Of a stretch of DNA of 64,000 nt, positions 18,113 through 28,065 are shown in pieces. Within the stretch, counting starts at the first letter, position 1, and each line of letters opens with the position of its first letter. A model generated the notes under the pieces. That model was not told the origin of the DNA, did no database searches, and saw nothing but the letters and a program-made list of their open reading frames with translations. The position numbers and the translations under genes were made by a program. The DNA comes from Halomonas sp. ML-15 (GTDB taxonomy: Bacteria > Pseudomonadota > Gammaproteobacteria > Pseudomonadales > Halomonadaceae). Location of the stretch: assembly GCF_014779595.1 (NCBI RefSeq), contig NZ_JACXZT010000019.1, forward strand, positions 62,001-126,000, read 5' to 3'.

Positions 18113-18708
18113 TGGATAAATACGGCACGGGGCAGGATCCATACTGCTATCCGGGCAGTACAACGCTGCGTAATTGCCTAAATATCCACGATGAGAACGA
18201 GCTGATCAGCGCCGAGAGGGAACTGACCTTACTGGCCACCAATGCGATTCAGTTCTCGCCGCCTCCCTATGATCTCGCCTACCTACAGAGCCTGCACCAT
18301 CAGTTATTCGGCGATCTCTACCCTTGGGCTGGAGAGCTTCGCAGCATTGACATCGCCAAGGGTGAGACACGCTTCTGCCATGCCGCTCGCATCGAACCTG
18401 AGGCGCATAAACTCTTCGACTCTCTCGCCCAACGGCACTATTTCACAGGCCTGCCCCGCGAAGCACTGATAGAGGCCGTTGCCGAGTTTTATGGCGACCT
18501 GAATGTGCTCCACCCCTTCCGCGAAGGCAACGGTAGAGCACAGCGTCTACTGTTCGAGCATATCGTCATCAACTGCGGCTACGAGATTTCATGGCAGGGG
18601 CTAGAGCGCGACGAGTGGCTGCACGCCAACATCGCCGCCTATCACTGCGATTACCAGCCGATGATAAAACTCTTTGGCCGGTGCATCGGCAAAGCGCTGA
18701 CGGAATAG
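18112..18708 (+). CDS. fic: Fic-domain protein adenylyltransferase (toxin)
   Basis: 198 residues. The catalytic loop HPFREGNGRAQR (134-145) is complete, including His134, Glu138, Asn140 and both Arg residues. The flap region YPWAGELRSIDIAKG (about 70-84) is also intact. It should transfer AMP from ATP to hydroxyl groups of target proteins. Its own helices carry no obvious inhibitory motif, so control by the adjacent YhfG (class I arrangement) is likely. Escherichia coli Fic has the same partner and is of similar length. Confidence 0.92.
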   Translation: MDKYGTGQDPYCYPGSTTLRNCLNIHDENELISAERELTLLATNAIQFSPPPYDLAYLQSLHHQLFGDLYPWAGELRSIDIAKGETRFCHAARIEPEAHKLFDSLAQRHYFTGLPREALIEAVAEFYGDLNVLHPFREGNGRAQRLLFEHIVINCGYEISWQGLERDEWLHANIAAYHCDYQPMIKLFGRCIGKALTE

Positions 18709-18753
18709 CACCAGTGGACGGTTCATGACGACTATTCCAACAGACAGCGAGTC

Positions 18754-20115
18754 CTACCCCAACTGAAACGGATACACCGAGCCGATCTGCAGGATCTGCG
18801 TCAGTTCGTCCAGCGCACTGAGGGTCTCCTCGGCGAGCTGCGGGTCGGCGAGGTCGTCCGGCGCCAGGCGGTCGCGGTAGTGGCGCTCGACCCAGGCGGT
18901 GAGTTCGGCGTAGAGCGCCTCGTCGAGCAGCACCCGGCCGGAGAGGGCCTGGCGCTCGGCGGCGCTGAGCGCCACCCGCAGGCGCAGGCAGGCGGGGCCG
19001 CCGCCGTTGCGCATGCTCTGTTTGACGTCCTTGACCAGCACCTCGCCGATAGGGTTATGGCCCGCCAGCAGCAGATCCTGAATGGTGCGCCATACCGCCT
19101 CGTTCTCCTGGCATTCGCCGGGGACCACCAGGGTCATCGAGCCGTCGGGCTGGGAGAGCAGCTGGGAGTTGAACAGGTAGGAGGTCACCGCGTCCTGCAG
19201 GCTCACCGCCTCGACCGGCACGCGCACGGGAATCAGCGGCGTGGCCATCCTGGCGCGCAGCGCATCGAGGGTGCCCTGCTCGTCGCGGAAGGCCATCTCG
19301 TGGTAGAGCAGCACCGGGCCGTTGCCCACCGCGATCACGTCGTTGTGAAAGACGCCGGCGTCGATGGCCTCGGGGTGCTGCTGGGCAAACACCGCCTGGG
19401 CATCGCTGAGGCCATGCTGGCGAGCCACCGCCTGGCTGGCCTCCAGCGTTTGGCGCGCCGGGAAGTGCCGGGGCTCATGGGCGGGATCGCCGCCGAAGGC
19501 CTGACGGCCGTAGACGAACAGATGTACCCCCGGCTCGCCGTGGGAGGCGCTCAAGCGGGTGTGGTTGGCCGCGCCCTCGTCGGAGAAGGCCGGGGTCGCC
19601 GGCAGCACCGGGTGGTGGGCGAAGTGGTGCGGGTCGTGGAAGATCGCCGCCAGCACGCGGCCAGTGGTTTCCGGCTCCAGAAAGCGGTGGAAGCTCGACT
19701 GCAGGTTGGCCGGGGTGAAATGCACCCGGCCATCCACGGCATCGACGCTCGGCGTCACGGTGCCGGCATTGGCCGTCCACATGCTCGACGCCGAACACAC
19801 CGCGCGCAGCAGCTGCGGCGCCTCGCGGGCGGCGCGGGTCAGCACCTCATGCGCTGTGCCGCTGAAGCCCAGCGCACGCAGCGCGCCCAGGTCAGGGCGC
19901 TGCTGGGGCGGCAGTACGCCCTGGGCGAAGCCCGCATCGAGCAGCGACTTCATCTTGGCCAGCCCCTGCAGCGCCCCCTCGCGGGGGTTGGAGACCAACC
20001 CGCCGTGGCTCATCGACGCCACGTTGCCCAGCGCCAGGCCGGAGTAGTTGTGGGTGGGCCCCACCAGGCCGTCGAAGTTGACCTCGCGGACGTCCAGGTT
20101 CGCAGCATCGCTCAT
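18754..20115 (-). CDS. astB: N-succinylarginine dihydrolase
   Basis: 453 residues. The opening [20 protein letters not shown] and the motifs [12 protein letters not shown] and [14 protein letters not shown] identify AstB of the amidinotransferase fold. It converts N2-succinylarginine to N2-succinylornithine with release of CO2 and two ammonia, the second step of arginine succinyltransferase catabolism. Its start overlaps the astD stop by four bases. It is the last gene of the cluster here; astE does not follow. Confidence 0.96.
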   Translation of the reverse strand: MSDAANLDVREVNFDGLVGPTHNYSGLALGNVASMSHGGLVSNPREGALQGLAKMKSLLDAGFAQGVLPPQQRPDLGALRALGFSGTAHEVLTRAAREAPQLLRAVCSASSMWTANAGTVTPSVDAVDGRVHFTPANLQSSFHRFLEPETTGRVLAAIFHDPHHFAHHPVLPATPAFSDEGAANHTRLSASHGEPGVHLFVYGRQAFGGDPAHEPRHFPARQTLEASQAVARQHGLSDAQAVFAQQHPEAIDAGVFHNDVIAVGNGPVLLYHEMAFRDEQGTLDALRARMATPLIPVRVPVEAVSLQDAVTSYLFNSQLLSQPDGSMTLVVPGECQENEAVWRTIQDLLLAGHNPIGEVLVKDVKQSMRNGGGPACLRLRVALSAAERQALSGRVLLDEALYAELTAWVERHYRDRLAPDDLADPQLAEETLSALDELTQILQIGSVYPFQLG

Positions 20116-21581
20116 AGCACCACCCCCGGCGGCAACTGGTCAGGCAGCTGTAGATCCTCGCTCTCCATCGAGGCCACCGGATAGGCGCAGTAGTCGGCGG
20201 CATAGTAGGCACTGGGGCGATGGTTGCCGCTGTCGCCGACGCCGCCGAAGGGCGCATCGCCGGAGGCGCCGGTGGTCTGGCGGTTCCAGTTGCTGATGCC
20301 GGCGCGAATGCGCAGCAGGAAGTCGTCCCACTCTTCGCGGTTACCGCCGATCAGGCCAGCGGAGAGGCCGTAGCGAGTATCATTGGCCAGGGCGATGGCC
20401 TCGTCCCAGTCGCGGTAGCGGTGCACCTTGAGCAACGGCCCAAAGTGCTCCTCGTCGGGCACCTCAAGACCAGTAACGTCGATCAGCGCCGGGCTCAGCA
20501 GGCTGGTGTTCTCCTCTACCCGCCGCATCCGCGACAGCACCGTGCCGCCCAGCGCCTCCAGCTCATCCTGGGCCTTGAGCAGGCCATCGGCGGCAGCCAC
20601 GCTGACCAGCCCACCGTAGAACGGCGCCGGCTCGCTGAACTGGCCGCCGACCCTGAGCTTGTCGATAGCCGTTACCAGCGCCTCGAGCAGGCGGTCGCCG
20701 ACCTCGCCCTGGGGCACCATCAGCCGCCGCGCGCAGGTGCAGCGCTGGCCGCCGGAGAGATAGGCCGACTGCAGGATGGTCAGCACCGCGGCGTCCTGGT
20801 CGGGCACATCCCTGACCACCAGCGCATTGTTGCCGCCCAGCTCCAGGGCCAGGATCTTGTCCAGTTGGCCGGCGAACTGCTGGTGCAGCATGCCACCGAC
20901 CTTGGCGCTGCCGGTAAACAGCAGGCCATCGATATCGCGACAGGCGGCCAGCGCCTGACCCACCGGTGCGGCGCCCTGCACCAGATTGATCACGCCCTCG
21001 GGCAGGCCCGCCTCACGCCAGCACTGCAGCGCCAGATCGGCGGTCAGCGGGGTCTGTTCACTGGGTTTGAAGACCACCGTATTGCCGGCCAGCAGCGCCG
21101 GCACCATGTGCCCGTTGGGCAGATGGCCGGGGAAGTTGTAGGGGCCGAACACCGCCATCACGCCGTGGGGGCGGTGGCGCAGCACGGCGCGGGTGTCGCC
21201 CAGGTCGCGCTCCCGCTCGCCGGTGCGCTCGTGGTAGGCGCTGATCGACAGGGCCACCTTGCCGATCATGGCGCCGACCTCGGTACGCGCCTCCCATAGC
21301 GGCTTGCCGGTCTCACCGGCAATCGCAGTGGCCAGGTCCTCGCGGTGGCTCTCGAGCACGCCGCGGAAGCGCTCGACCAGCGCCTGGCGCTCGGCGAACG
21401 GGGTGCGTGCCCAGCCGGGGAACGCCTGCCGTGCCACCGCCACGGCGGCCTCGACCTGAGTAGCGCTGGCGCTGGCGCCCTGCCACAGTTCCTGGTGGGA
21501 CACCGGGTCGAGCTTGGCGAACCGCTCCGCGTCGCCGTCGACCCAGGCGCCGCCGATCAGCAGTTGCTGCTTGGCTTGCAT
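20112..21581 (-). CDS. astD: Succinylglutamate-semialdehyde dehydrogenase
   Basis: 489 residues from ATG 21581, placed by AGGAG six bases away; the ATG at 21587 would have no spacing. Aldehyde dehydrogenase features include [14 protein letters not shown], general base Glu247 ([10 protein letters not shown]) and nucleophile Cys281 ([10 protein letters not shown]). It oxidises N-succinylglutamate semialdehyde with NAD+, the fourth pathway step. The upstream gene's TAG sits next to the ribosome site. Confidence 0.96.
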   Translation of the reverse strand: MQAKQQLLIGGAWVDGDAERFAKLDPVSHQELWQGASASATQVEAAVAVARQAFPGWARTPFAERQALVERFRGVLESHREDLATAIAGETGKPLWEARTEVGAMIGKVALSISAYHERTGERERDLGDTRAVLRHRPHGVMAVFGPYNFPGHLPNGHMVPALLAGNTVVFKPSEQTPLTADLALQCWREAGLPEGVINLVQGAAPVGQALAACRDIDGLLFTGSAKVGGMLHQQFAGQLDKILALELGGNNALVVRDVPDQDAAVLTILQSAYLSGGQRCTCARRLMVPQGEVGDRLLEALVTAIDKLRVGGQFSEPAPFYGGLVSVAAADGLLKAQDELEALGGTVLSRMRRVEENTSLLSPALIDVTGLEVPDEEHFGPLLKVHRYRDWDEAIALANDTRYGLSAGLIGGNREEWDDFLLRIRAGISNWNRQTTGASGDAPFGGVGDSGNHRPSAYYAADYCAYPVASMESEDLQLPDQLPPGVVL

Positions 21582-21590
21582 AGTCATCTC

Positions 21591-22607
21591 CTAGGTTTCG
21601 AGTAGACGGAGGGAATCGCCCGCCCCGACCTCAAGTCGGTGCGCCTCCTCCTCAGTGAGGACGATTACCCCGTCCTCGTTGGGGCCGCGGCCTATCCAGG
21701 CGGCGCGGAAGTCGAGCATCGCGGTGGTCGCCACCAGCCAGGTGGGGCGCTCACTGTCGAGGGCTTGTGAGGTGACCTCGACCTGGCACAGTCGCGAGTC
21801 GCGTACCGCGCGCACATCGTCGATATAGGCCTCCACCGTGGGGCCGCCGTCGAAGATGTCGATATAACCCTCCCAGCGCAGGCCCTCCTTCTTGAGCATC
21901 TCCAGCGCCGGGCGGGTGTGCTCGTGGACCTCGCCGATACAGGCCCGCGCCTCCTCGCTCATGAAGGTGGTGTAGATCGGGAACTTGGGCATCAGCTCGC
22001 CGATAAAGCTCTTCTGCCCCAGCCCGGTCAGGCGGTCGGCCTCGTTGAAGTCCATGGGAAAGAAGTGACTGCCCAGGCACTCCCAGAACGGGCTGATCCC
22101 CGCTTCATTGAAGACACCACGCATCTCCGCCAATACCTTGGCCGGGAAACGGTCGCGGAACTGCGCCATGAACAGCCAGCGCGCCTTGGAGAGCAGTGCA
22201 CCGTTGCGGTGGCGACGATACTCCGGGCGCAGGTAGAGCGAGCAGACCTCGGCATCACCGGTGTGATCGGAGCTGAGGAACAGCGTATCGATGGTGCGAT
22301 GCAGGTCGAGCTGCACCGAGGAGTGCGCCAGGGTACCGAGCCGGTAATTGTAGAACGGCACCTCGCGGCCAACCTGGCCCTCGATGGCGCAGCAGCCGGC
22401 CAGCTCGCCGCTGGCGTCGTCCTCGAGCACGAAGAAGTAGAGCCGCTCATCCGCCGGCGTGCGCTCCTCGAAGGCGCGGACCGCCAGCTCGATCTTGCTG
22501 GCCAGGAAATCGCGATTGTCGGGCAGCGAGGTGAAGCCCACCCCGGTCTGCTGGGCCAGCGCCTGGAGGCCATCGAGGTCACCGCGGGCGATCGGACGAA
22601 TGCGCAT
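21591..22607 (-). CDS. aruG: Arginine N-succinyltransferase, beta-type subunit
   Basis: 338 residues from ATG 22607 (AGGGAG upstream; its ATG overlaps the TGA of the previous gene). AstA/AruG features: IRPIARGDLDGLQALAQQTG at the start and the central FWECLGSHFFPMDFNEAD. Together with the preceding gene it should form the two-subunit enzyme that transfers succinyl from succinyl-CoA to arginine and ornithine, as in Pseudomonas. The alpha/beta assignment rests on gene order. Confidence 0.92.
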   Translation of the reverse strand: MRIRPIARGDLDGLQALAQQTGVGFTSLPDNRDFLASKIELAVRAFEERTPADERLYFFVLEDDASGELAGCCAIEGQVGREVPFYNYRLGTLAHSSVQLDLHRTIDTLFLSSDHTGDAEVCSLYLRPEYRRHRNGALLSKARWLFMAQFRDRFPAKVLAEMRGVFNEAGISPFWECLGSHFFPMDFNEADRLTGLGQKSFIGELMPKFPIYTTFMSEEARACIGEVHEHTRPALEMLKKEGLRWEGYIDIFDGGPTVEAYIDDVRAVRDSRLCQVEVTSQALDSERPTWLVATTAMLDFRAAWIGRGPNEDGVIVLTEEEAHRLEVGAGDSLRLLET

Positions 22608-23671
22608 CACAGTTCTCCCTCGTCGAGTGCATCGATGGCGGCGGGCAGCGCCAAGGGGGCGGCCAGTACCGCACGCCCCTCCTCGACGCCAAGAATCTCG
22701 GCGTGCTCCGGCGACAGCATCAGTTGACCGGTGGGCGACAGTGCATAGCGCGCCACCACGCAGCGGAAGTCCGCCAGCTGCTGGTTGGCGATCATCGCCG
22801 GCTCGGCGTCGGGCAGGGTGTGCGCCGGGCGCACTCGCACCGGGTGCCAGGCGGCACGCCGGAACGACTCGAGGCGCGAGCGCTCGGCCTTGACCACGGG
22901 CCCGGCGTCGAAGATATCGACGTGCCGCGAGCGTACGAAGCCCTCGGCCAGCATCTCCTCCAGCGCCGGTTCATGATCCGGATGTTCACGGCCGATGGCG
23001 GCCCGCGCCTGGGGCGTGAGCAGCGGCAGATAGAGGGGAAACTGCGGCATCACCTCGGCGATAAAGCTCTTCGAGCGCACCCCGGCGATATGATTCATCT
23101 CCTGATAGCCCCGCGCAAAGAAGTGGCGCCCGACGCTGTTCCAGAACGGCGATTCACCGTCGGCATCGAGATAGCCGGGGAAGGCCACGGCGAGAATCTC
23201 GGCGAAGCGTTCCGGATACTGGGCAATGAACATCAGTCGCGCTCGGCGCAGCAGGCTCATCGCGCTGGTGCCCTGGTAGCGAGGATCCAGCGACAGCGCG
23301 CACAGCAGGGTCGCCTCGGAGACCTCGTGGGACAGCGACAGGGTCTGCACCTCGCGGCGCACGTTGAGCTGCTGCGAGGCGTGGATCAGGGTCTCCTGGC
23401 GATAGGTGTAGTAGGCCTCATTGGCGCCAGCCTGAGCGCGGATGGTGGCGGTACCCACCACCTCGCCGCGCTCGCGATCCTCGAGCACGAAGGTGTAGTG
23501 CTCATCGCCGGGGAACTCCACCTCGCGACTGAAGGCGCGCTGGGAGCGGGTGATGCGCTCCTCGAGGCGGTCGCGATGCGCCGGCAGGTTGGTCAGCCGC
23601 GGCGTGGCGCTGCCGGCCAGGCGCTCCAGGGCCGGCAGGTCCGCCGGACGGGCGGGACGAACGACCAGCAT
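22607..23671 (-). CDS. aruF: Arginine N-succinyltransferase, alpha-type subunit
   Basis: 354 residues from ATG 23671, preceded by AGGAGG. It is a diverged paralogue of the following gene (VVRPARPADLPALERLAG at the start, FWNSVGRHFFARGYQEMNHI in the middle). Two AstA-like genes in tandem are the Pseudomonas aruF-aruG arrangement; Escherichia coli has one. Member of the astC-aruF-aruG-astD-astB operon. Confidence 0.92.
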   Translation of the reverse strand: MLVVRPARPADLPALERLAGSATPRLTNLPAHRDRLEERITRSQRAFSREVEFPGDEHYTFVLEDRERGEVVGTATIRAQAGANEAYYTYRQETLIHASQQLNVRREVQTLSLSHEVSEATLLCALSLDPRYQGTSAMSLLRRARLMFIAQYPERFAEILAVAFPGYLDADGESPFWNSVGRHFFARGYQEMNHIAGVRSKSFIAEVMPQFPLYLPLLTPQARAAIGREHPDHEPALEEMLAEGFVRSRHVDIFDAGPVVKAERSRLESFRRAAWHPVRVRPAHTLPDAEPAMIANQQLADFRCVVARYALSPTGQLMLSPEHAEILGVEEGRAVLAAPLALPAAIDALDEGEL

Positions 23672-23721
23672 GGCGTGTCCTCCTGAGCGGAACGATTGAG
23701 CATCGCTGGCTGGCACTCGAC

Positions 23722-24936
23722 TCACGCCTTGGCCACCAGCTTGGCGATGGCGCGCTCGAGACGCGCCATGCCCTCTTCGATATCGGCTTCGGGGATCACC
23801 AGCGACGGCGCCATGCGCAGCACATTGGGCCCGGCGATCAGCGCCATCAGCCCCTCGTCGATGGCCAGCGGCAGGATATCCTTGGCCTGGTCCTGGTAGG
23901 CCGGCGCCATCTGCGCGCCGATCAGCAGGCCCATGCCGCGGATCTCCTGGAACACGCCGTGCTTGCGGTTGATGGTCTCGAGGTGCTCGCGGAACAGCTC
24001 GTGGCGCTTTTTCACCCCCGCCAGCACCTCGGGCGTGTCGATATACTCGACCGCCGCCAGGGCCACCGCCGAGGCCAGCGGGTTGCCACCGTAGGTAGAG
24101 CCGTGGGTGCCGATGGCCAGCGACGTGGCGATCGCCTCGGTGGTCAGCATGGCGCCCACCGGAATGCCGCCGCCCAGTGACTTGGCGCTGGTCAGAATAT
24201 CGGGGACCACGCCGTAGTTCTTGTAGGCGTAGAGCTCGCCGCAGCGGCCAGCGCCGGTCTGCACTTCGTCGAACACCAGCAGGGCGTTGTGGGCATCGCA
24301 GAGATCGCGCAGGCCCTGCAGGAAGTCCGGCGTCGCCGGCACGATACCGCCCTCGCCCTGCATCGGCTCGACCATGATCGCGCAGGTATCGTCGCCGACC
24401 AGCGCGCGCACGCTGTCGAGGTCATTGTAGGTGGCGTGCAGGATGCCGCCGGGCACCGGGCCGAAGCCCTGGGAGTACTTGGGCTGGCCGCCGACGCTGA
24501 CGGTAAAGAAGGTGCGCCCGTGGAAGGACTGCGAGAAGGAGATGATCTTGTCCTTGTGCTCACCGTGGTGCTCCACCGCCCAGCGCCGCGCCAGCTTGAG
24601 CGCCGCCTCGTTGGCTTCGCCCCCGGAGGAGCACATGAACACCTTGTCGGCGAAGGTACGCTCGACCAGCGCGCGGGCCAGCTTCAGCGCCGGCTCGTTG
24701 GTGTAGACGTTGGAGAGGTGCCAGAGCTTGTCGGCCTGGGCCTTGAGGGCGTTGACCAGCACCGGATGGCAGTGGCCCAGCGAGTTGACCGCGATACCCC
24801 CGGCGAAGTCGATATACTCACGACCCTCCTGATCCCACAGGCGGCTGCCTTCGCCGCGCACCGGGATCACCTGCTGCGGTGCATAGTTGGGCGTCATATA
24901 ACGGTCGAAGTCGCTGCGGGTCGGGGTGTGGCTCAT
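23722..24936 (-). CDS. astC: Succinylornithine / acetylornithine aminotransferase
   Basis: 404 residues from ATG 24936 (GGAG at six bases). Class-III aminotransferase with cofactor Asp223 ([11 protein letters not shown]) and Schiff-base Lys252 ([11 protein letters not shown]). In this cluster it acts on N2-succinylornithine with 2-oxoglutarate, the third pathway step; the family often also uses acetylornithine. First gene of the operon. The 120 bases up to the divergent methyltransferase should hold the promoter. Confidence 0.94.
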   Translation of the reverse strand: MSHTPTRSDFDRYMTPNYAPQQVIPVRGEGSRLWDQEGREYIDFAGGIAVNSLGHCHPVLVNALKAQADKLWHLSNVYTNEPALKLARALVERTFADKVFMCSSGGEANEAALKLARRWAVEHHGEHKDKIISFSQSFHGRTFFTVSVGGQPKYSQGFGPVPGGILHATYNDLDSVRALVGDDTCAIMVEPMQGEGGIVPATPDFLQGLRDLCDAHNALLVFDEVQTGAGRCGELYAYKNYGVVPDILTSAKSLGGGIPVGAMLTTEAIATSLAIGTHGSTYGGNPLASAVALAAVEYIDTPEVLAGVKKRHELFREHLETINRKHGVFQEIRGMGLLIGAQMAPAYQDQAKDILPLAIDEGLMALIAGPNVLRMAPSLVIPEADIEEGMARLERAIAKLVAKA

Positions 24937-25075
24937 GAGGGTCTCCATCCACGGGGATCGATTGATCAAACGAGTATACGGTGCCGTCGTCATGCCGGGC
25001 TTTCAGCAATGGGACGGCGAATTATGAAAAGCGGTTAGACTAACGCTCAGAGTCCCCATGCGCGAGGGCGCCATC

Positions 25076-25693
25076 ATGCTCAACACCACCGCCTGGAACC
25101 GGCTGCGCTACAGCCTCTATGCGCCGATCTACGACCTGGTCGCTGCGCGCGCCTTCCGTCGCGCCCGACGCCAGGCCCTGGGCCAGGTGACCTGGACCCC
25201 TGGGATGCGGGTGCTGCTGGTGGGCGCCGGCACCGGCCTCGACCTGCCCTTTCTGCCGCGCAACGTCGAAATCCACGCCACCGATCTGGCCCCGGCAATG
25301 GTCAAGCGCATCGCGCGGCGCGCCGAGGCGCTGCATCTCGACGTCACCGCGCGCAGCATGGATGCCGGCGACCTCGACTACCCTGACGGCCACTTCGACG
25401 TGGTGGTGATGCATCTGATCGTGGCGGTGATGCCGGCCCCGACGCAGGGCCTGGCCGAGGCGCACCGCGTCTTGGCGCACGACGGCCAGCTGTGCGTGAT
25501 GGACAAGTTCCAGCCCGACTCGCACCCTGCCGGGATCGCGCGCCGCGCGCTGAATCTGGTGACCACGGCGCTGGCCACCGATATCACCCGCCAAGCGCGG
25601 CCGCTGCTGGAGGACGCCGGTTTCGTCATCGAGCATGACACCCCGGTGATGATGGGCGAGCTGTTTCGCGCCCTGCTGGCCAGCAAGCGCTAG
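25076..25693 (+). CDS. Class I SAM-dependent methyltransferase
   Basis: 205 residues from ATG 25076, preferred because GAGGG lies seven bases upstream; ATG 25058 is an in-frame alternative. Motif I is VLLVGAGTGLDLPFLP, followed by the acidic ATDLAPAMV and a methyltransferase-11 type FDVVVMHLIVAVM. Small methyltransferases of this type include phospholipid N-methyltransferases (PmtA-like), but no motif settles the substrate. Divergent from astC. Confidence 0.85.
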   Translation: MLNTTAWNRLRYSLYAPIYDLVAARAFRRARRQALGQVTWTPGMRVLLVGAGTGLDLPFLPRNVEIHATDLAPAMVKRIARRAEALHLDVTARSMDAGDLDYPDGHFDVVVMHLIVAVMPAPTQGLAEAHRVLAHDGQLCVMDKFQPDSHPAGIARRALNLVTTALATDITRQARPLLEDAGFVIEHDTPVMMGELFRALLASKR

Positions 25694-25716
25694 GCCTTGT
25701 ACGAAAGCTGCCTACC

Positions 25717-26604
25717 TCAAGACACTCTCCGCGGGGCGATGGTCAACCACACCCCGACGATGACCACCGCGCTGGCCAGCACCTGCAGCGCCACGATCTG
25801 CTCATCGAGCCACAGCCAGGCGCCGAGCATGGTGAACACCGGCAGCAGATTGAGATAGATCGCTGCCCGGGTCGGGCCGATATCGGCCAGCGCGCTGTTA
25901 TAAAGCAGCAGCGCCACCACCGAGGGGAAAATGCCCAGGTAGGCCAGGCCCAGCAGTTGGTTCCCGCTCAACTGCGGCAGCTGCTGGGCGGCGCCTTCGA
26001 ACAAGGCGATCGGCGCCAGCGCCAGATTGGCGATCACCAGCATCACCAGCAGGCCGCCGTAGCGCGGAAAACGCGCCATATGCGCCTTGACCAGCAGCGA
26101 GTAACCCACCCACACCAGCACCGCCAGCAGCATGATCGCATCGCCGGGATTGACCCCACCGGCGATGGCCGGCCCCTGCTGGCCGGCGGTGATAACCGTT
26201 ACCGCACCGCCCAGCGACAGCGCCACCCCCAGCCACTGCACAACCCGGAAGCGCTCACCCAGCAGTGCCACGCTGAACAGCAAGGTCACCACCGGGATCA
26301 TGCTCTCGAGAATCGCCACATTGGTAGCGCTGGTGAAGTTGAGCGCGGCATAGATCAGCGCATTGAAGAACGCCACCCCGGTCAGCGCCAGGCCCACCAA
26401 CGGCCGCCAGTGCTCGCGGAACAGCGGCCAGCCGCGGCGCGCCTGATGCCAGCCCAGCGGCAGCATGATCAAAAGCGCGATAAAGACCCGGCCCAGCGAG
26501 ATGGTGAACGGCGGCAGGCCCGCCAGCGCCTTGCCGACCAGGATATTGCCGGCGAAGATCGCCGCGACCAGCAGTAGAAATAGATGGGGGCGTAGCGCGC
26601 GAAT
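25717..26604 (-). CDS. EamA/DMT-family exporter with probable ATT start codon
   Basis: About 295 residues if translation begins at ATT 26602-26604. The nearest in-frame ATG (26466) would cut off the first helices. The frame upstream reads IRALRPHLFLLLVAAIFAGN then LAGLPPFTISLGRVFIALL, exactly the first two helices of an EamA protein, and restores the usual ten helices. AAGGAGG lies five bases before the ATT. No ATG, GTG or TTG occurs in frame in between at a useful place. EamA proteins export amino acids or other metabolites. It follows the argR-like gene in the same direction by 37 bases and may belong with arginine metabolism. Confidence 0.75.
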   Translation of the reverse strand: MRALRPHLFLLLVAAIFAGNILVGKALAGLPPFTISLGRVFIALLIMLPLGWHQARRGWPLFREHWRPLVGLALTGVAFFNALIYAALNFTSATNVAILESMIPVVTLLFSVALLGERFRVVQWLGVALSLGGAVTVITAGQQGPAIAGGVNPGDAIMLLAVLVWVGYSLLVKAHMARFPRYGGLLVMLVIANLALAPIALFEGAAQQLPQLSGNQLLGLAYLGIFPSVVALLLYNSALADIGPTRAAIYLNLLPVFTMLGAWLWLDEQIVALQVLASAVVIVGVWLTIAPRRVS

Positions 26605-26641
26605 AGGCGCCTCCTTGTCACGCCCCGCAGGGCAGCCTAAG

Positions 26642-27619
26642 TCAGACCAGACGCTCTTCGCGCGGGGTCATGCCGAAATGGTTGCGGTAGGCAGTGGAGA
26701 AGTGCGCCCCCGACGAGAAGCCGGTCAGCAGCGCGATATCACCCACCGCGCGGTCGGACTCGCGCAGCAGCTTGCGCGCCTCCTGCAGGCGCAGGTCGAG
26801 ATAGTAGCGGCTGGGCACCGCCTGCAGATACTTCTTGAACAGCCGCTCGAGCTGGCGGCGCGAGATGCCCAGGTGCTCGGCCAGCTCATGGGTGGTCAGC
26901 GGCTCCTCGATATTGGCCTCCATCAACGTGACTGCCTCCACCAGGCTCTGCGGCGCATGGCCCAGCCGCGAGCGCAGCGGCACGTGCTGGGGCTCATCGC
27001 CGGGGCGGATGCGCTCGCAAACGAAGTGCTCCGAGACCCGTTCGGCAAGCCGCTGGCCGTGATGCTGACCGATCAGCGTCATCATCATGTCCATCGCCGC
27101 GGTGCCGCCACCGCAGGTCAGGCGGTCGCGGTCGATCTCGAACAGCTGCTGGGAGAGGTTGACCCGCGGGTAGTCGCGGGCGAAGGCGTCGAAGCGCTGC
27201 CACGGCAGGGTCGCACGGTAGCCGTCAAGCACCCCGGCACGGGCCAGCACCTCGGTGCCGCCGGCCACACCGCCCAGCACCACGCCGCGTCCGGCGAGGC
27301 GCTTGAGCCAACCGCATAGGCTGGCCGGCAAGCTCAGCGGCAGCGGGCTTGGCGCGCACACCAGCAGCATATCGAGACCGCCGTCGTCCTCCCCCACCGT
27401 ATGGCGTGGGGTCAGCGACAGCTCACTGGCGCTGCGTGTCTCGCGCGCCTCCAGGCCGTAGGTCAGCGGTACGTAGAGCCGCTCGCCGGCGAGCTGATTG
27501 GCTACCTGCAGCGGCTCCAGGGCACAGGCCTGCGCCAGCAGCGAGAACCCCGGCAACAGCAGGAAGGCGATCTGGCGGCTAGTGCTTGGCTGAGCGCTGA
27601 CGGGTCGGAGTGCTGGCAT
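26642..27619 (-). CDS. argR: ArgR-like AraC-family regulator (DJ-1/PfpI domain + AraC HTH)
   Basis: 325 residues. The N-terminal two thirds is a GATase1/DJ-1-like domain (IAFLLLPGFSLLAQACALE and GGTAAMDMMMTLIGQHHGQR), followed by an AraC helix-turn-helix pair. The C-terminus (LMEANIEEPLTTHELAEHLG, SRRQLERLFKKYL, FSSGAHFSTAYRNHFG) is very close to Pseudomonas ArgR, the AraC-type activator of the aru operon by arginine. Its place 1.7 kb from astC supports that role. It may also drive the EamA transporter that follows. Confidence 0.8.
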   Translation of the reverse strand: MPALRPVSAQPSTSRQIAFLLLPGFSLLAQACALEPLQVANQLAGERLYVPLTYGLEARETRSASELSLTPRHTVGEDDGGLDMLLVCAPSPLPLSLPASLCGWLKRLAGRGVVLGGVAGGTEVLARAGVLDGYRATLPWQRFDAFARDYPRVNLSQQLFEIDRDRLTCGGGTAAMDMMMTLIGQHHGQRLAERVSEHFVCERIRPGDEPQHVPLRSRLGHAPQSLVEAVTLMEANIEEPLTTHELAEHLGISRRQLERLFKKYLQAVPSRYYLDLRLQEARKLLRESDRAVGDIALLTGFSSGAHFSTAYRNHFGMTPREERLV

Positions 27620-27732
27620 CGCTATCGCCGTGATGGGCTGGGAGTCACATCTTACCCAATTGCCGCGTCACCGGCAGTGCCACGCGGTCGGTCGGGCGAC
27701 ACTCGATACAAGCCTGGGTCGCAGATACGCAA

Positions 27733-27757
27733 ACGCCGAGCCCTACGGGCCCGGCGT
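27733..27757 (-). terminator. Terminator of the small membrane-protein gene
   Basis: 11-bp stem with one mismatch (27733-27743 with 27747-27757) and a 3-base loop, 20 bases after the stop of the gene at 27777. It is followed on the minus strand by GTTTGC. Confidence 0.6.
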
Positions 27758-27776
27758 CCAGGGTGTCGCCGTGCGG

Positions 27777-27977
27777 TCAGCGGCCCAGGAAGTGGAACGC
27801 CAAGCCCGCGACCAGTACCAGAATCACCGCCACCGGCAGCAGCTTGTGCATGCCTGTGGGTGGCTTCTGCGCCTCGGGTTGCTTCTGAGGCTCGGCCTCA
27901 TCGTAATCCTCGGGGATCCGCTGGCCCATCACATGCTCTTTCTCTTCTTCCGGGGTCTTGCTTTCCTTGGTGTCCAT
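27777..27977 (-). CDS. Small C-tail-anchored membrane protein
   Basis: 66 residues. A charged, Glu/Pro/Gln-rich N-terminal part (1-42) is followed by one membrane helix (about 44-64, KLLPVAVILVLVAGLAFHF). The AGGAGG four bases before the ATG and the hairpin downstream support a real gene. No family recognised; probably an inner-membrane protein with its N-terminus in the cytoplasm. Confidence 0.65.
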   Translation of the reverse strand: MDTKESKTPEEEKEHVMGQRIPEDYDEAEPQKQPEAQKPPTGMHKLLPVAVILVLVAGLAFHFLGR

Positions 27978-28065
27978 AGGACCTCCTCGCTACCCAGGGG
28001 GAAATACCGCTACCCTTTGAGACTACCCCGCATCACAGGCGTTCACCACTTGCTTTCAGCTCGAC

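Noticed and set aside
18880-20184. 434-codon plus-strand open frame opposite astB
   Set aside because: Antisense shadow with Arg/His/Ala-rich composition; astB is certain.
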